In this document: piece after piece, positions 1-6,766 of the stretch
Position numbering within the stretch: position 1 is the first letter of the stretch
Layout: each line of letters opens with the position of its first letter
Source of the DNA: Oligoflexaceae bacterium
GTDB taxonomy: Bacteria; Bdellovibrionota_B; Oligoflexia; Oligoflexales; Oligoflexaceae
DNA: 12,127 nt
Direction: 5' to 3'
NCBI GenBank assembly: GCA_947474445.1
Contig: CANJJY010000096.1
Location: forward strand, 1 to 12,127
Translations under genes and position numbers: made by a program
Notes under the pieces: generated by a model
Seen by the model: the letters and a program-made list of their open reading frames with translations, nothing else
Told to the model about the DNA's origin: nothing
The model's database searches: none

Positions 1-885
1 GACAAATACGGTGAGTTGCGCGTCTGCGATACCGGGATCCGCGAAGCGACTATCCTCGGCCAGGGCATTGGAGCCGCGCTCCGTGGCCTACGTCCTATCG
101 TTGATATTCAATATCTCGACTACCTGCTCTATGCCTTCGAGCTCCTGTCCGACGACCTCGCTTCGCTGCATTACCGCACCGCTGGAGGGCAGACGGCCCC
201 TGTGATCGTCCGTTCCAAAGGTCATCGCTTGGAGGGCGTCTGGCACAGCGGTTCGCCTATGGGCATGATCATCAACGGTATCCGCGGCATGCACGTCTGC
301 GTCCCGCGCAACATGGTCCAGGCAGCAGGGCTCTACAACACTCTGCTGGCGAGCGATGATCCGGCGCTGGTGATTGAAGTCCTCAATTCATATCGGGTGA
401 AAGAAGATATTCCGACCAATCTCGGCAGCTTCCGCATTCCCCTCGGCGTGCCGGAGATCCTGAAGTCGGGACTCGACATCACGGTGGTGACCTACGGGGC
501 CTGCGTCAGTATCGTGAGAGAAGCACAGGCGCTGCTCGAACAGTTCGGCATCGATATCGAGCTGATCGATGTGCAGACGCTTCTGCCCTTCGATCGACCG
601 GGCGTCATCGCTCATTCGATCAAAAAGACCAACGCGGTCCTCTTTCTCGACGAAGACGTTCCAGGTGGCGCAACCGCCTACATGATGCGCGAAGTCTTGG
701 AAATCCAAGGAGCCTACGAGTTTCTCGATGCACCGCCGCGCACGCTGACCGCCAAGGAACATCGCAGTCCCTACGCCTCAGACGGGGACTACTTCACCAA
801 GCCGAGCATCGAAGATGTCGTCGAAGTGCTGTACGCGATCATGCGCGAACGCCAGCCGGAGCGCTTTCCTGATTTGGGAATGTAA
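1..885 (+). CDS. 2-oxoacid dehydrogenase E1, beta-like C-terminal part (5'-truncated, probably alpha/beta-fused type)
   Basis: The frame is open from base 1, so the gene starts outside the window; the TTG at 16 is not a real start. The 294 visible residues are the transketolase-like pyrimidine-binding and C-terminal domains of a thiamine-diphosphate E1. DTGIREATILGQGIG carries the Glu expected to activate the cofactor aminopyrimidine. GHRLEGVWHSGSPMG holds the conserved His region, and IDVQTLLPFD and LDEDVPGG are C-terminal domain motifs. The ending AKEHRSPYASDGDYFTKPS is typical, as I recall the family, of the long single-chain E1 proteins (alpha and beta fused) of Bacteroidetes and relatives, rather than the separate E1-beta of about 325 residues. 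It would oxidatively decarboxylate pyruvate or branched-chain 2-oxoacids with E2/E3 to give acyl-CoA in the cytoplasm. Substrate cannot be decided. It converges with the EAL gene. Confidence 0.9.
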   Translation, partial: DKYGELRVCDTGIREATILGQGIGAALRGLRPIVDIQYLDYLLYAFELLSDDLASLHYRTAGGQTAPVIVRSKGHRLEGVWHSGSPMGMIINGIRGMHVCVPRNMVQAAGLYNTLLASDDPALVIEVLNSYRVKEDIPTNLGSFRIPLGVPEILKSGLDITVVTYGACVSIVREAQALLEQFGIDIELIDVQTLLPFDRPGVIAHSIKKTNAVLFLDEDVPGGATAYMMREVLEIQGAYEFLDAPPRTLTAKEHRSPYASDGDYFTKPSIEDVVEVLYAIMRERQPERFPDLGM

Positions 886-906
886 AAGGAAAAAAAGGTA
901 GAGCAG

Positions 907-932
907 AGGAAGAGCCCAAACAGGCTCTTCTT
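907..932. terminator. Hairpin between convergent genes, probable bidirectional terminator
   Basis: GAAGAGCC (909-916) and GGCTCTTC (923-930) form a perfect 8-bp stem with a 6-nt loop, in the 46-bp gap between the E1 stop and the EAL stop. On the minus strand a T-rich stretch (complement of 885-897) follows about 11 nt after the stem. On the plus strand there is no good T-tract, so efficiency for E1 is uncertain. Confidence 0.55.
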
Positions 933-2719
933 CAAGCGACGTTATTCTTAGGCCGTCTTTGGAAAGGTATTTTCTTGGGTGCGTCGTCTTTGATGCCGAG
1001 TTGCTGCAGTATCAGCTGAGCGGCCTGCGGACGATGCAGGAGGAAACCTTGGATCAATTCGATGCCCATCGCTTTCAGAACTGAGGCCTCATTCCAGGTC
1101 TCGACCCCTTCCGCGAGGATAGTCGTATTGAGTATCTTCGCCGCCGTCACGAGACCTTGCACATAGGCCTGCTTGACAGGATCTTTGTCGATATCTTGAA
1201 TCATACCACGGTCAAATTTGATGACATCGGGCTTGATGCGGATGATGCGTTCGAGACTGGAATAGCCCTTACCAAAGTCATCGGCCGCGATACCCATCTT
1301 ATGTTTTTCCAAGTGATCGCGCGACTTCATCATCAATTCTAGATTGTTGATGGCCTCCGACTCGGAGACTTCAAACATGATATTAGTCAACTCTTCGAAG
1401 TGACTCTTGAGCCGATCGATGTAGTAGAGGTTCCGCGGCAGGATATTGACCATGAGCATGCCAGGCAAGAGCCGCGCATATCGAGCCGCATGGCGCATGC
1501 AGGCCTGATCCAATTCCAAGGCCACGTTCGTATGCTTGGCGAGGGCAAAGAGCACGTCTGGCCGGAGGTATTTACTGTCGAGGCCCGTATCGAAGTTGTT
1601 CTGGAGTTGCACTCCATCCTGGTTGACTCGAATCAGAGATTCAAATCCATAGATAAAGGAGCTCAGCGAGGTGATGCTTTTATCATCTTCAGCTTTTTTT
1701 ACGGCCGCCTCGTCTATTTTTTGTAGATAGAATACAGCTTGATAGTGGGGTGTGAGGAGATCTTCCGATTGAATCAGAGTCTGCATCAACTCCCGTTGAC
1801 GTTCCCGACCTCTTTTGAGCTGAGCTTGAGCCATCTGCTTGCTGGCCTCGAGACCCGTATCGAGGATTTCGTGGATATCAATGCAGGGGTTGTTCAAGAC
1901 ACCGAAGAAACCGACGCCGAGCAAAGGTATGGTCTGGACGCACTCAGGAATCCGGCTCTTGCCTCGCGGGGCAAAGAGTTCGTGCCACATCGCATTATTG
2001 ATCGCGCTTGAAAGGCGATCGGCGACGCGTTCCAGGGCTCCCGGATAGGGCAGAGCTCCGGTTTCGCGCGATCGGTTCATGAATATGAGATAGGAGCTGC
2101 TCGTCGTTGACCGACGGCAGAGCACATCGCTTTCTCTTATGCAGCCATTAGCGCCCCAGAGACCGTAAAGGACATCGTGGAGAACTCTCTTCATCTTGTT
2201 ATAGACGTCGATACCGAAATCGACACTGATCTTATTGAAGCCAGAAGCATCGATCGTCAGGATGCCAAGACCACCGAAATGCCTCAGCATGGTAATCGGG
2301 ATCTGAGGATTGTAGAAAGGAATCGAGGTCACGCGAGCACGGATGCCTTCGGCGGGAACGCCGGAAAAGAAACTCGCCGTGGAAAGGATGTCATCGTATT
2401 GATCTTTATAGAGGACAGTGACGTGTTCAGTGAAACTATCCGTCTCGCGGATGTTGTTTTCTTCTTCGCCTTCGCGTTGATCGCGGACCACGATGACGGA
2501 CACGCGGCGACCGAGTGAGTTGAAGATATCGAGATTCGCTTCATGAGGAATACCAGGAGCTTCTTCGTCGGTGACAATCGCCGTGACGTCTGGATTGTAA
2601 CACGTGAGCAAAAAGCCAGGCTCGCTAAAGCTCACCAACTTGACCTTAGCTTTTCGTTCAGCCAAATCCTTTTGGAGCCGCTTCGTGAGTTCAACATTTT
2701 TGAGAGCGATCAGAATCAT
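932..2719 (-). CDS. Pseudo-receiver / degenerate GGDEF / EAL protein, probable c-di-GMP phosphodiesterase
   Basis: The protein is 595 residues from ATG at 2719. A GTG at 2746 in frame would add 9 residues but has a poorer Shine-Dalgarno, whereas GGAAG lies 10 nt before the ATG. Residues 1-110 resemble a receiver fold: a phospho-acceptor-like Asp51 in TDEEAPG and Lys105, but the first-strand acidic pair is replaced by ILIALKN. Residues about 140-280 look like a GGDEF domain (LTIDASGF, FGIDVYNKM) whose signature is replaced by RRSTTSSS, so cyclase activity is not expected. Residues about 340-575 are an EAL domain with its key positions kept: E360 in ESL, N425, E453, D480-D481, K501, E537 and Q557. 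It should hydrolyse c-di-GMP to pGpG in the cytoplasm. No membrane segment is visible. It diverges from pta. Confidence 0.92.
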   Translation of the reverse strand: MILIALKNVELTKRLQKDLAERKAKVKLVSFSEPGFLLTCYNPDVTAIVTDEEAPGIPHEANLDIFNSLGRRVSVIVVRDQREGEEENNIRETDSFTEHVTVLYKDQYDDILSTASFFSGVPAEGIRARVTSIPFYNPQIPITMLRHFGGLGILTIDASGFNKISVDFGIDVYNKMKRVLHDVLYGLWGANGCIRESDVLCRRSTTSSSYLIFMNRSRETGALPYPGALERVADRLSSAINNAMWHELFAPRGKSRIPECVQTIPLLGVGFFGVLNNPCIDIHEILDTGLEASKQMAQAQLKRGRERQRELMQTLIQSEDLLTPHYQAVFYLQKIDEAAVKKAEDDKSITSLSSFIYGFESLIRVNQDGVQLQNNFDTGLDSKYLRPDVLFALAKHTNVALELDQACMRHAARYARLLPGMLMVNILPRNLYYIDRLKSHFEELTNIMFEVSESEAINNLELMMKSRDHLEKHKMGIAADDFGKGYSSLERIIRIKPDVIKFDRGMIQDIDKDPVKQAYVQGLVTAAKILNTTILAEGVETWNEASVLKAMGIELIQGFLLHRPQAAQLILQQLGIKDDAPKKIPFQRRPKNNVA

Positions 2720-2832
2720 TTCCCAGACACTTCCATTAAGGTTCACTCGCTACCACCGTACCCATCTCAGCTGCTATCGGCGCGAACAAAAAAAAGTTGA
2801 GAAAGCTCTCTGAGTTCTTGCGTTAAAAAAAA

Positions 2833-2860
2833 TTGGTTAATATTTACATATGGTTATAAG
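2833..2860 (+). promoter_or_regulatory. Candidate pta promoter
   Basis: TTGGTT (2833-2838) and TATAAG (2855-2860) are spaced 16 bp apart in the AT-rich centre of the EAL/pta divergent gap, giving a leader of about 80 nt before the pta ATG. The match to the sigma-70 consensus is partial. No equally good box was seen facing the EAL gene. Confidence 0.4.
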
Positions 2861-2946
2861 AGGTCTTTCGACGTCTTTGGTTTTTTAAGTCCCCGTGTTA
2901 TGCAAGACTAGGGACTCTTACCCCTCGCTTTTCGTCAGGAGTCATT

Positions 2947-3999
2947 ATGTCAGGATCAGCCAGCCGATTCCAGGATCGCCTCCATACTCTCTGCCGTCTC
3001 CGACCGGGTCGGGTGGCCTTTCCCGAGAGCAGCGATCCTCGGATCCTGGCCGCAGCCTGCCAGCTCCTCAAAGAATCCTGCGCCGCATCAGTAACCCTCT
3101 TCGGTGATCCTTCGGCCATTGCCCTGGTCGCCAAACAGCAGGCCCTCCCCTTGAATCGCTATGAAAAGCAGATCGTTTGGGCTGGGCAACAGCTCCCTGA
3201 TTTAGCTGAGAGCACCACGGCTCACATTCAAGCGCGCCTCGCTCTGCGCGGCAAATCGATCGCTGCCGATGAAGCGCTGCGCCTCGGTCAATCTCCATTG
3301 GATCAAGCCGCCTATCTTTTGTCTAAGGACCATCTCGATGCCGTCGTTGCCGGCTGCACGCACACGACCGCCGACGTGATTAAGGCGGCCCTGCGCGGCG
3401 TCGGTACCGCTCCTGGCAGCCGCACGCTGAGTGGCTCCTTTGCGATGCTGCGCGAATCGGCTGAAGGCAAGGACAAACGATCGCAGCACAGCTATATGTT
3501 TGGCGACTGCGGAGTCGTCGTCGAACCCGATGCCGAGCAACTGGTCGACATCGCCGCTGCGACCGTGGAAACTTTTCAATCGCTGTTTCCTGACCTCGAA
3601 CCTCAGCTGGCTTTTCTCTCCTTTTCGACCAAAGGTTCCGCCGCCCATCCGCAGGCGGAGAAAATGAGGAAGGCCGCAGAACTCTTCCAAACTCGTTGCC
3701 CGCAGATCTCGGCCGACGGCGAACTGCAATTCGATGCCGCTTTTGATGGCCTCGTCGCCCAGCGCAAAGCCCCCCAGTCGCGCGTCGCGGGCCGAGCCAA
3801 TTGCTTTATTTTTCCTAACCTCGACGCCGGCAATATCGCCTATAAGATCTGCCAGAGACTCGCTGACTTCGACGCCTATGGACCGATCCTCCAGGGTACG
3901 GCTAAACCCTATACCGATCTCTCGCGCGGAGCGAGCGTCGGAGACATTGTGATGTCGAGTTTAATCGCAATGATGCGCGCAAAGCCCAATCATTCCTGA
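2947..3999 (+). CDS. pta: Phosphate acetyltransferase (phosphotransacetylase)
   Basis: This cytoplasmic enzyme interconverts acetyl-CoA plus phosphate and acetyl phosphate plus CoA, usually paired with acetate kinase; no ackA is visible here. At 350 residues it is the short, catalytic-domain-only PTA_PTB form without the N-terminal DRTGG/BioD-like extension of enterobacterial Pta. Family motifs in order are VAFPESSDPRIL (23-34), VAGCTHTTADVIKAAL, LSFSTKGSA (224-232), DGELQFDAA (258-265), FIFPNLDAGNIAYK (287-300), YGPILQGTAKP and DLSRGASVGDIV (324-335). Ser326, Arg327 and Asp333 match the active-site Ser/Arg/Asp known from the Methanosarcina enzyme. AGGAG ends 5 nt before the ATG. Acetyl phosphate could link this gene to signalling and the upstream E1 to its acetyl-CoA supply, but that is inference from proximity. 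Confidence 0.95.
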   Translation: MSGSASRFQDRLHTLCRLRPGRVAFPESSDPRILAAACQLLKESCAASVTLFGDPSAIALVAKQQALPLNRYEKQIVWAGQQLPDLAESTTAHIQARLALRGKSIAADEALRLGQSPLDQAAYLLSKDHLDAVVAGCTHTTADVIKAALRGVGTAPGSRTLSGSFAMLRESAEGKDKRSQHSYMFGDCGVVVEPDAEQLVDIAAATVETFQSLFPDLEPQLAFLSFSTKGSAAHPQAEKMRKAAELFQTRCPQISADGELQFDAAFDGLVAQRKAPQSRVAGRANCFIFPNLDAGNIAYKICQRLADFDAYGPILQGTAKPYTDLSRGASVGDIVMSSLIAMMRAKPNHS

Positions 4000-4096
4000 G
4001 ATCTCCAGAGCCCGCTCAACTTTTGCCATGAATCTGCCGAAAAGAATGAGGATGAGCTGCATCCATCGTTCGCGGTTTTATAGATTCGAGGCGCAC

Positions 4097-4735
4097 ATGA
4101 AAAGCTTACTACCCTTACTTTCGGTCATCATCTTGAGCTGCTGGGGATCTTCCTGCGAGCAGGTCAAACAAAAATTCACCGATCCTAAGCCACCGGAAGG
4201 AGCACAGGCGGATAACCTACCGACGACCGATAATTCAAAGTCGGCCGATTCCGACGAACGCGTCGATCCACCGCAAAATATTATCGGCCACTATCTCTAC
4301 TGCGCTGTCGAAAAAGAACCGACGGAAGGGAACGCTGAAGCTCTCGTTGGCTGCCGCCTCGGCAAATCGGAAGCCCAGCGGACTCCCGCTGCCTTGCTCG
4401 GCAGTTCCTATCATTTCAGTCCCGGCAACGTCCCCGTCAATCGGGTCGTTGCTTATAGCAAAGATCTTGCACAGGATAAGCGCTATGATGCTCTGTTTGT
4501 GTTTGTTGGACCTACGCCTCAGCTCGTCCTCGAGGGCGCGCGCGGCACCTTGATTAAAGTCCGTATCAAAGACAGCAAAGCGACAGGCGGCGACGTGCTG
4601 GTCGGCAGTACCTTCGGCGATGCCGAGCGGAGCCCCAGCAGTTTCCCCGAGGCGAGCTCGACGGACTATGCGCAGGCTCGCAATGAAATCATGACAGAGG
4701 CGCAGAAATCAGGAGCCCCTTTACCGACACCGTAG
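4097..4735 (+). CDS. Exported protein of unknown function, possible lipoprotein
   Basis: I do not recognise this 212-residue protein. The start at 4097 is chosen because GAGG lies 5 nt upstream and the product begins with a signal sequence: two-residue MK start, hydrophobic LLPLLSVIILS, then Cys15 and Cys20. ILSC could serve as a lipobox (the -2 Leu is unusual), so a lipoprotein is possible but not certain. An in-frame ATG at 4028 would put 23 charged residues before the signal. After export come a Lys/Pro/Asp-rich linker (residues 21-60) and a mixed domain starting near HYLYCAVEKE, with two more Cys (YC and GC) that could form a disulfide. It is followed after 72 bp by the hydrolase gene in the same direction, so they may form a unit acting at the envelope. 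Confidence 0.78.
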   Translation: MKSLLPLLSVIILSCWGSSCEQVKQKFTDPKPPEGAQADNLPTTDNSKSADSDERVDPPQNIIGHYLYCAVEKEPTEGNAEALVGCRLGKSEAQRTPAALLGSSYHFSPGNVPVNRVVAYSKDLAQDKRYDALFVFVGPTPQLVLEGARGTLIKVRIKDSKATGGDVLVGSTFGDAERSPSSFPEASSTDYAQARNEIMTEAQKSGAPLPTP

Positions 4736-4737
4736 AA

Positions 4738-4803
4738 CCTGCCTAGTTCAAGGGAGAGCCTGTCTGAAAGAGGGAAATTTGATAGGCACCGATAGGCAGG
4801 CTC
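4738..4803 (+). promoter_or_regulatory. Leader with alternative hairpins over the Shine-Dalgarno of the next gene
   Basis: TAGGCAGG (4793-4800), which contains the likely ribosome binding site for the ATG at 4808, can pair perfectly with CCTGCCTA (4738-4745). Alternatively, 4793-4803 can pair with GAGCCTGTCTG (4756-4766) in an 11-bp stem with two G-U pairs. The two pairings exclude each other. GATAGGCA also occurs twice in tandem (4781-4788, 4791-4798). Either fold would mask translation start; the second might also act as a weak terminator after the upstream gene. Confidence 0.4.
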
Positions 4804-4807
4804 AAAG

Positions 4808-6046
4808 ATGAATACTGATTACCTGATCTACGCACTACTGATATTCGCTTTTCTTCTCTTCTTTCTCGGTGCTCCACTCGCCCTGTGGTGGTGGCGTCAG
4901 CAGCGAGCAGAAATTCCTGCTGCTCTCACTCCCCCCGCGGAGCTCGTGCAGGAACCCCTTTTTCTTAGCTTCCACGAGCCGCTTCCCTTCAATCGAGAAC
5001 AGCCCGATCTCGAGCATCAATCACCTGCTTGGCGGGGCCGTATGCTGCGCGCCGGTCAGGTGATGGCCACCATGCAGGTGCGCCATGTATTCTTTCTGCA
5101 TGGAACCTTTGTCGGATCCGATCCGCTCGATCTCCTCCCGCCCCTGCGCTCGGTGTTTCCAGGCTTTCACCAAAAAATTGAAGTTCCCTTGAAGGCCGCT
5201 ATGCGCGGCATAGTAGACAGGGTCGCCGGTGACAACGGCAATTTCCTACCGCCCTATATTCGTCTTTTTGAAGCCGCGACGGGTCACCAGGCCCATTGTC
5301 GCCTTTTGGAATGGTCGTCGGCCAATCATCACATCGCGCGTCTTCTCGGTGCTCTGCATCTGATCGAATTTCTCTTGCAGCAGCCCGGCCTGGAAACGGG
5401 TCAACGCGTCCTCTTGATAGGCCACAGCCATGCGCGTCAGGTCTTTGGACTCTTCACCCACTTGATCGGTCGTTCGGTCTCGGGGGAACAGCTCTGGAGC
5501 TTTCTCCGCGAACAGGAGCTGGCAGCTCCGGGAATTGAGGAGAGCTGCCGACGTCTGCAGAATCTAGGCTACGATTTTGTCACGATGGGTGGGCCGGTGC
5601 GTTACGCCTGGGCTTTTCTCCCTGGCATGCGCGCCCTGCATCTGGTCAATCATCGCGGCGATCAACTGCTCGCCGAAAAGCCTCTCGGTTTTTGGCAAAC
5701 GGCGGCTGGCGACTACGTGCAACAGTGGGGCACGATAGGTTCCGACACGCTGGCGACGACGGCGCGCGAACGCAAACTCAATCGGCTTCTCGATCCTATT
5801 CTCGGCAAAGGCACCGATACCCGGCTCTGGTTCGACGCCATAGTGCGTCGTGAGCGTCTAGGAAATTTTGGACGCACCTTGCTGATCGATTACGGCGATC
5901 AGAGTCGCGGTCGGCCTAACTTTTTGAGCACGGTCTTTGGTCACGGCATTTATACACGTTATCAGTGTATGCTTTACCAGACCCAACTGATCTGTCGCTA
6001 TCTCTACGAGAATGACATCGAGCGGTCAGATGGAGCATGGGGATAA
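4808..6046 (+). CDS. Membrane-anchored alpha/beta-hydrolase-like protein
   Basis: This 412-residue protein starts with one strong membrane segment (residues about 6-29, ending LALWWWRQQR), which by positive-inside would leave the N-terminus out or make it a reverse anchor; topology is not clear. The body has alpha/beta-hydrolase marks: VRHVFFLHGTF (91-101) is a strand followed by an oxyanion-type HG, and VLLIGHSHA (201-209) is a nucleophile elbow with Ser207, where the usual last Gly of GxSxG is Ala. VTMGGPVRYAW follows, as in many lipase-like folds. Possible acid and base residues are Asp285 or Asp361 and His379 in FGHG. Substrate is unknown; a lipid or ester is a guess from the fold only. 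It may be co-transcribed with the exported protein upstream. Confidence 0.78.
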   Translation: MNTDYLIYALLIFAFLLFFLGAPLALWWWRQQRAEIPAALTPPAELVQEPLFLSFHEPLPFNREQPDLEHQSPAWRGRMLRAGQVMATMQVRHVFFLHGTFVGSDPLDLLPPLRSVFPGFHQKIEVPLKAAMRGIVDRVAGDNGNFLPPYIRLFEAATGHQAHCRLLEWSSANHHIARLLGALHLIEFLLQQPGLETGQRVLLIGHSHARQVFGLFTHLIGRSVSGEQLWSFLREQELAAPGIEESCRRLQNLGYDFVTMGGPVRYAWAFLPGMRALHLVNHRGDQLLAEKPLGFWQTAAGDYVQQWGTIGSDTLATTARERKLNRLLDPILGKGTDTRLWFDAIVRRERLGNFGRTLLIDYGDQSRGRPNFLSTVFGHGIYTRYQCMLYQTQLICRYLYENDIERSDGAWG

Positions 6047-6066
6047 AAAATCAGAACGGAAATAGG

Positions 6067-6098
6067 TCGGAGGGCAGTCTCAGTTAACTGCCCTTCGG
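6067..6098 (+). terminator. Hairpin downstream of the hydrolase gene
   Basis: AGGGCAGT (6071-6078) and ACTGCCCT (6087-6094) form a perfect 8-bp stem with an 8-nt loop, extendable to 12 bp with G-U pairs. It starts 20 bp after the stop codon. No T-tract follows, so it may be a transcript-end stabiliser rather than an intrinsic terminator. Confidence 0.4.
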
Positions 6099-6227
6099 GG
6101 GATTTAGCGGGACCTTCTTACAAAGGCCTGAGATGGGGCGTCCGTTGACAGAGACCGAGTCCCTAGACAACCGTCCTAGCATGTAGGCGGAAAGATCAAC
6201 GGGGGAGGAGAGGATAAAAGTAGTCCT

Positions 6228-6349
6228 GGAGCCTATCTCAAAAAGGCGATCTCTTCGTTTCGAGTGAGCAAAAAATCTTTATTTACTGTTTGTAAACTCT
6301 GATTTTTTCCTCTCGCGCGCCTCGATATCCCCATTTTGAGACAGGCACC
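6228..6349. mobile_element. MITE-like element with 16-bp terminal inverted repeats
   Basis: GGAGCCTATCTCAAAA (6228-6243) and the complement of 6334-6349, GGTGCCTGTCTCAAAA, match at 14 of 16 positions and bound about 122 bp with no coding capacity. Internal arms also pair in nested order: AGGCG/CGCCT (6244-6248, 6318-6322), CGAG/CTCG (6261-6264, 6312-6315), AAAAAATC/GATTTTTT (6270-6277, 6301-6308) and TTTAC/GTAAA (6282-6286, 6292-6296). The whole unit can therefore fold into one long interrupted hairpin. No target-site duplication was found. A related end sequence occurs at 4756-4770. Alternative readings are a large regulatory hairpin or the remnant of an insertion sequence. Confidence 0.5.
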
Positions 6350-6766
6350 CTTCAAGAGTGAACTCGATCCACTCTTGACCGCACGGGATCAGGCCGCTAT
6401 AAGGTCTAGGATATGCTACTACCTTATGGTTACCCCATTCTTGTTGTTCTTATGGGGTAGCTTTCTCATCCTCTCCACGAAATCATCGAACTCAGCTTTT
6501 GAATCGCTTGCTGCTCTCTTTTTTCGGGGCGTTGACTACCTGTCATCGGTTCTCCCAAACTGCCCCCTTTGTGTCAACCGACCTTCAGAAAGTGCTTAAC
6601 ATTTTAGAGCACGGCGAGCACAATGGGTTGAGATGATAGCTCACATTAAGCACATTTCATTTGCAAACACGTTCGGTTTATGTTTGTCTTCATTAAACCC
6701 GACTGACAGTTTTTATGAAGTCCCGCGAGGGATCTGTCGTTTTTTGCAAAGAAGCAGGGACAGCGC

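Larger units (their letters stand above)
6047..6766. other. 720-bp intergenic region without a convincing gene
   Basis: This gap holds the hairpin after the hydrolase gene, an inverted-repeat element at 6228-6349, a perfect inverted repeat TACCCCAT/ATGGGGTA (6431-6438, 6452-6459), a pair GTGCTTAA/TTAAGCAC (6592-6599, 6646-6653) around GAGCAC direct repeats (6607-6612, 6616-6621), GGTTTA/TAAACC (6675-6680, 6694-6699), and the regulator leader. The only longer reading frame (6336-6599) starts inside an inverted repeat and has no ribosome binding site. I see no RNA gene I can name. Confidence 0.6.

Noticed and set aside
1400..2518. Rightward frames antisense to the EAL gene
   Set aside because: They are frame shadows; the opposite strand encodes an intact EAL domain with all motifs.
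2799..2810. GAGA/TCTC hairpin plus T-run on the minus strand as an attenuator before the EAL gene
   Set aside because: The stem is only 4 bp, too weak to call a terminator despite the following T-run.
3202..3729. Leftward 175-codon frame antisense to pta
   Set aside because: Shadow of the pta coding pattern, no start signals, no recognisable protein features.
4028..4096. Earlier start of the exported protein at ATG 4028
   Set aside because: No Shine-Dalgarno, and it would place 23 charged residues before a clear signal sequence that has its own GAGG-preceded ATG at 4097.
6336..6599. 87-codon rightward frame with one membrane segment
   Set aside because: It begins at a TTG inside the terminal inverted repeat, has no ribosome binding site there or before the inner ATG at 6426, and contains a perfect inverted repeat; likely chance.
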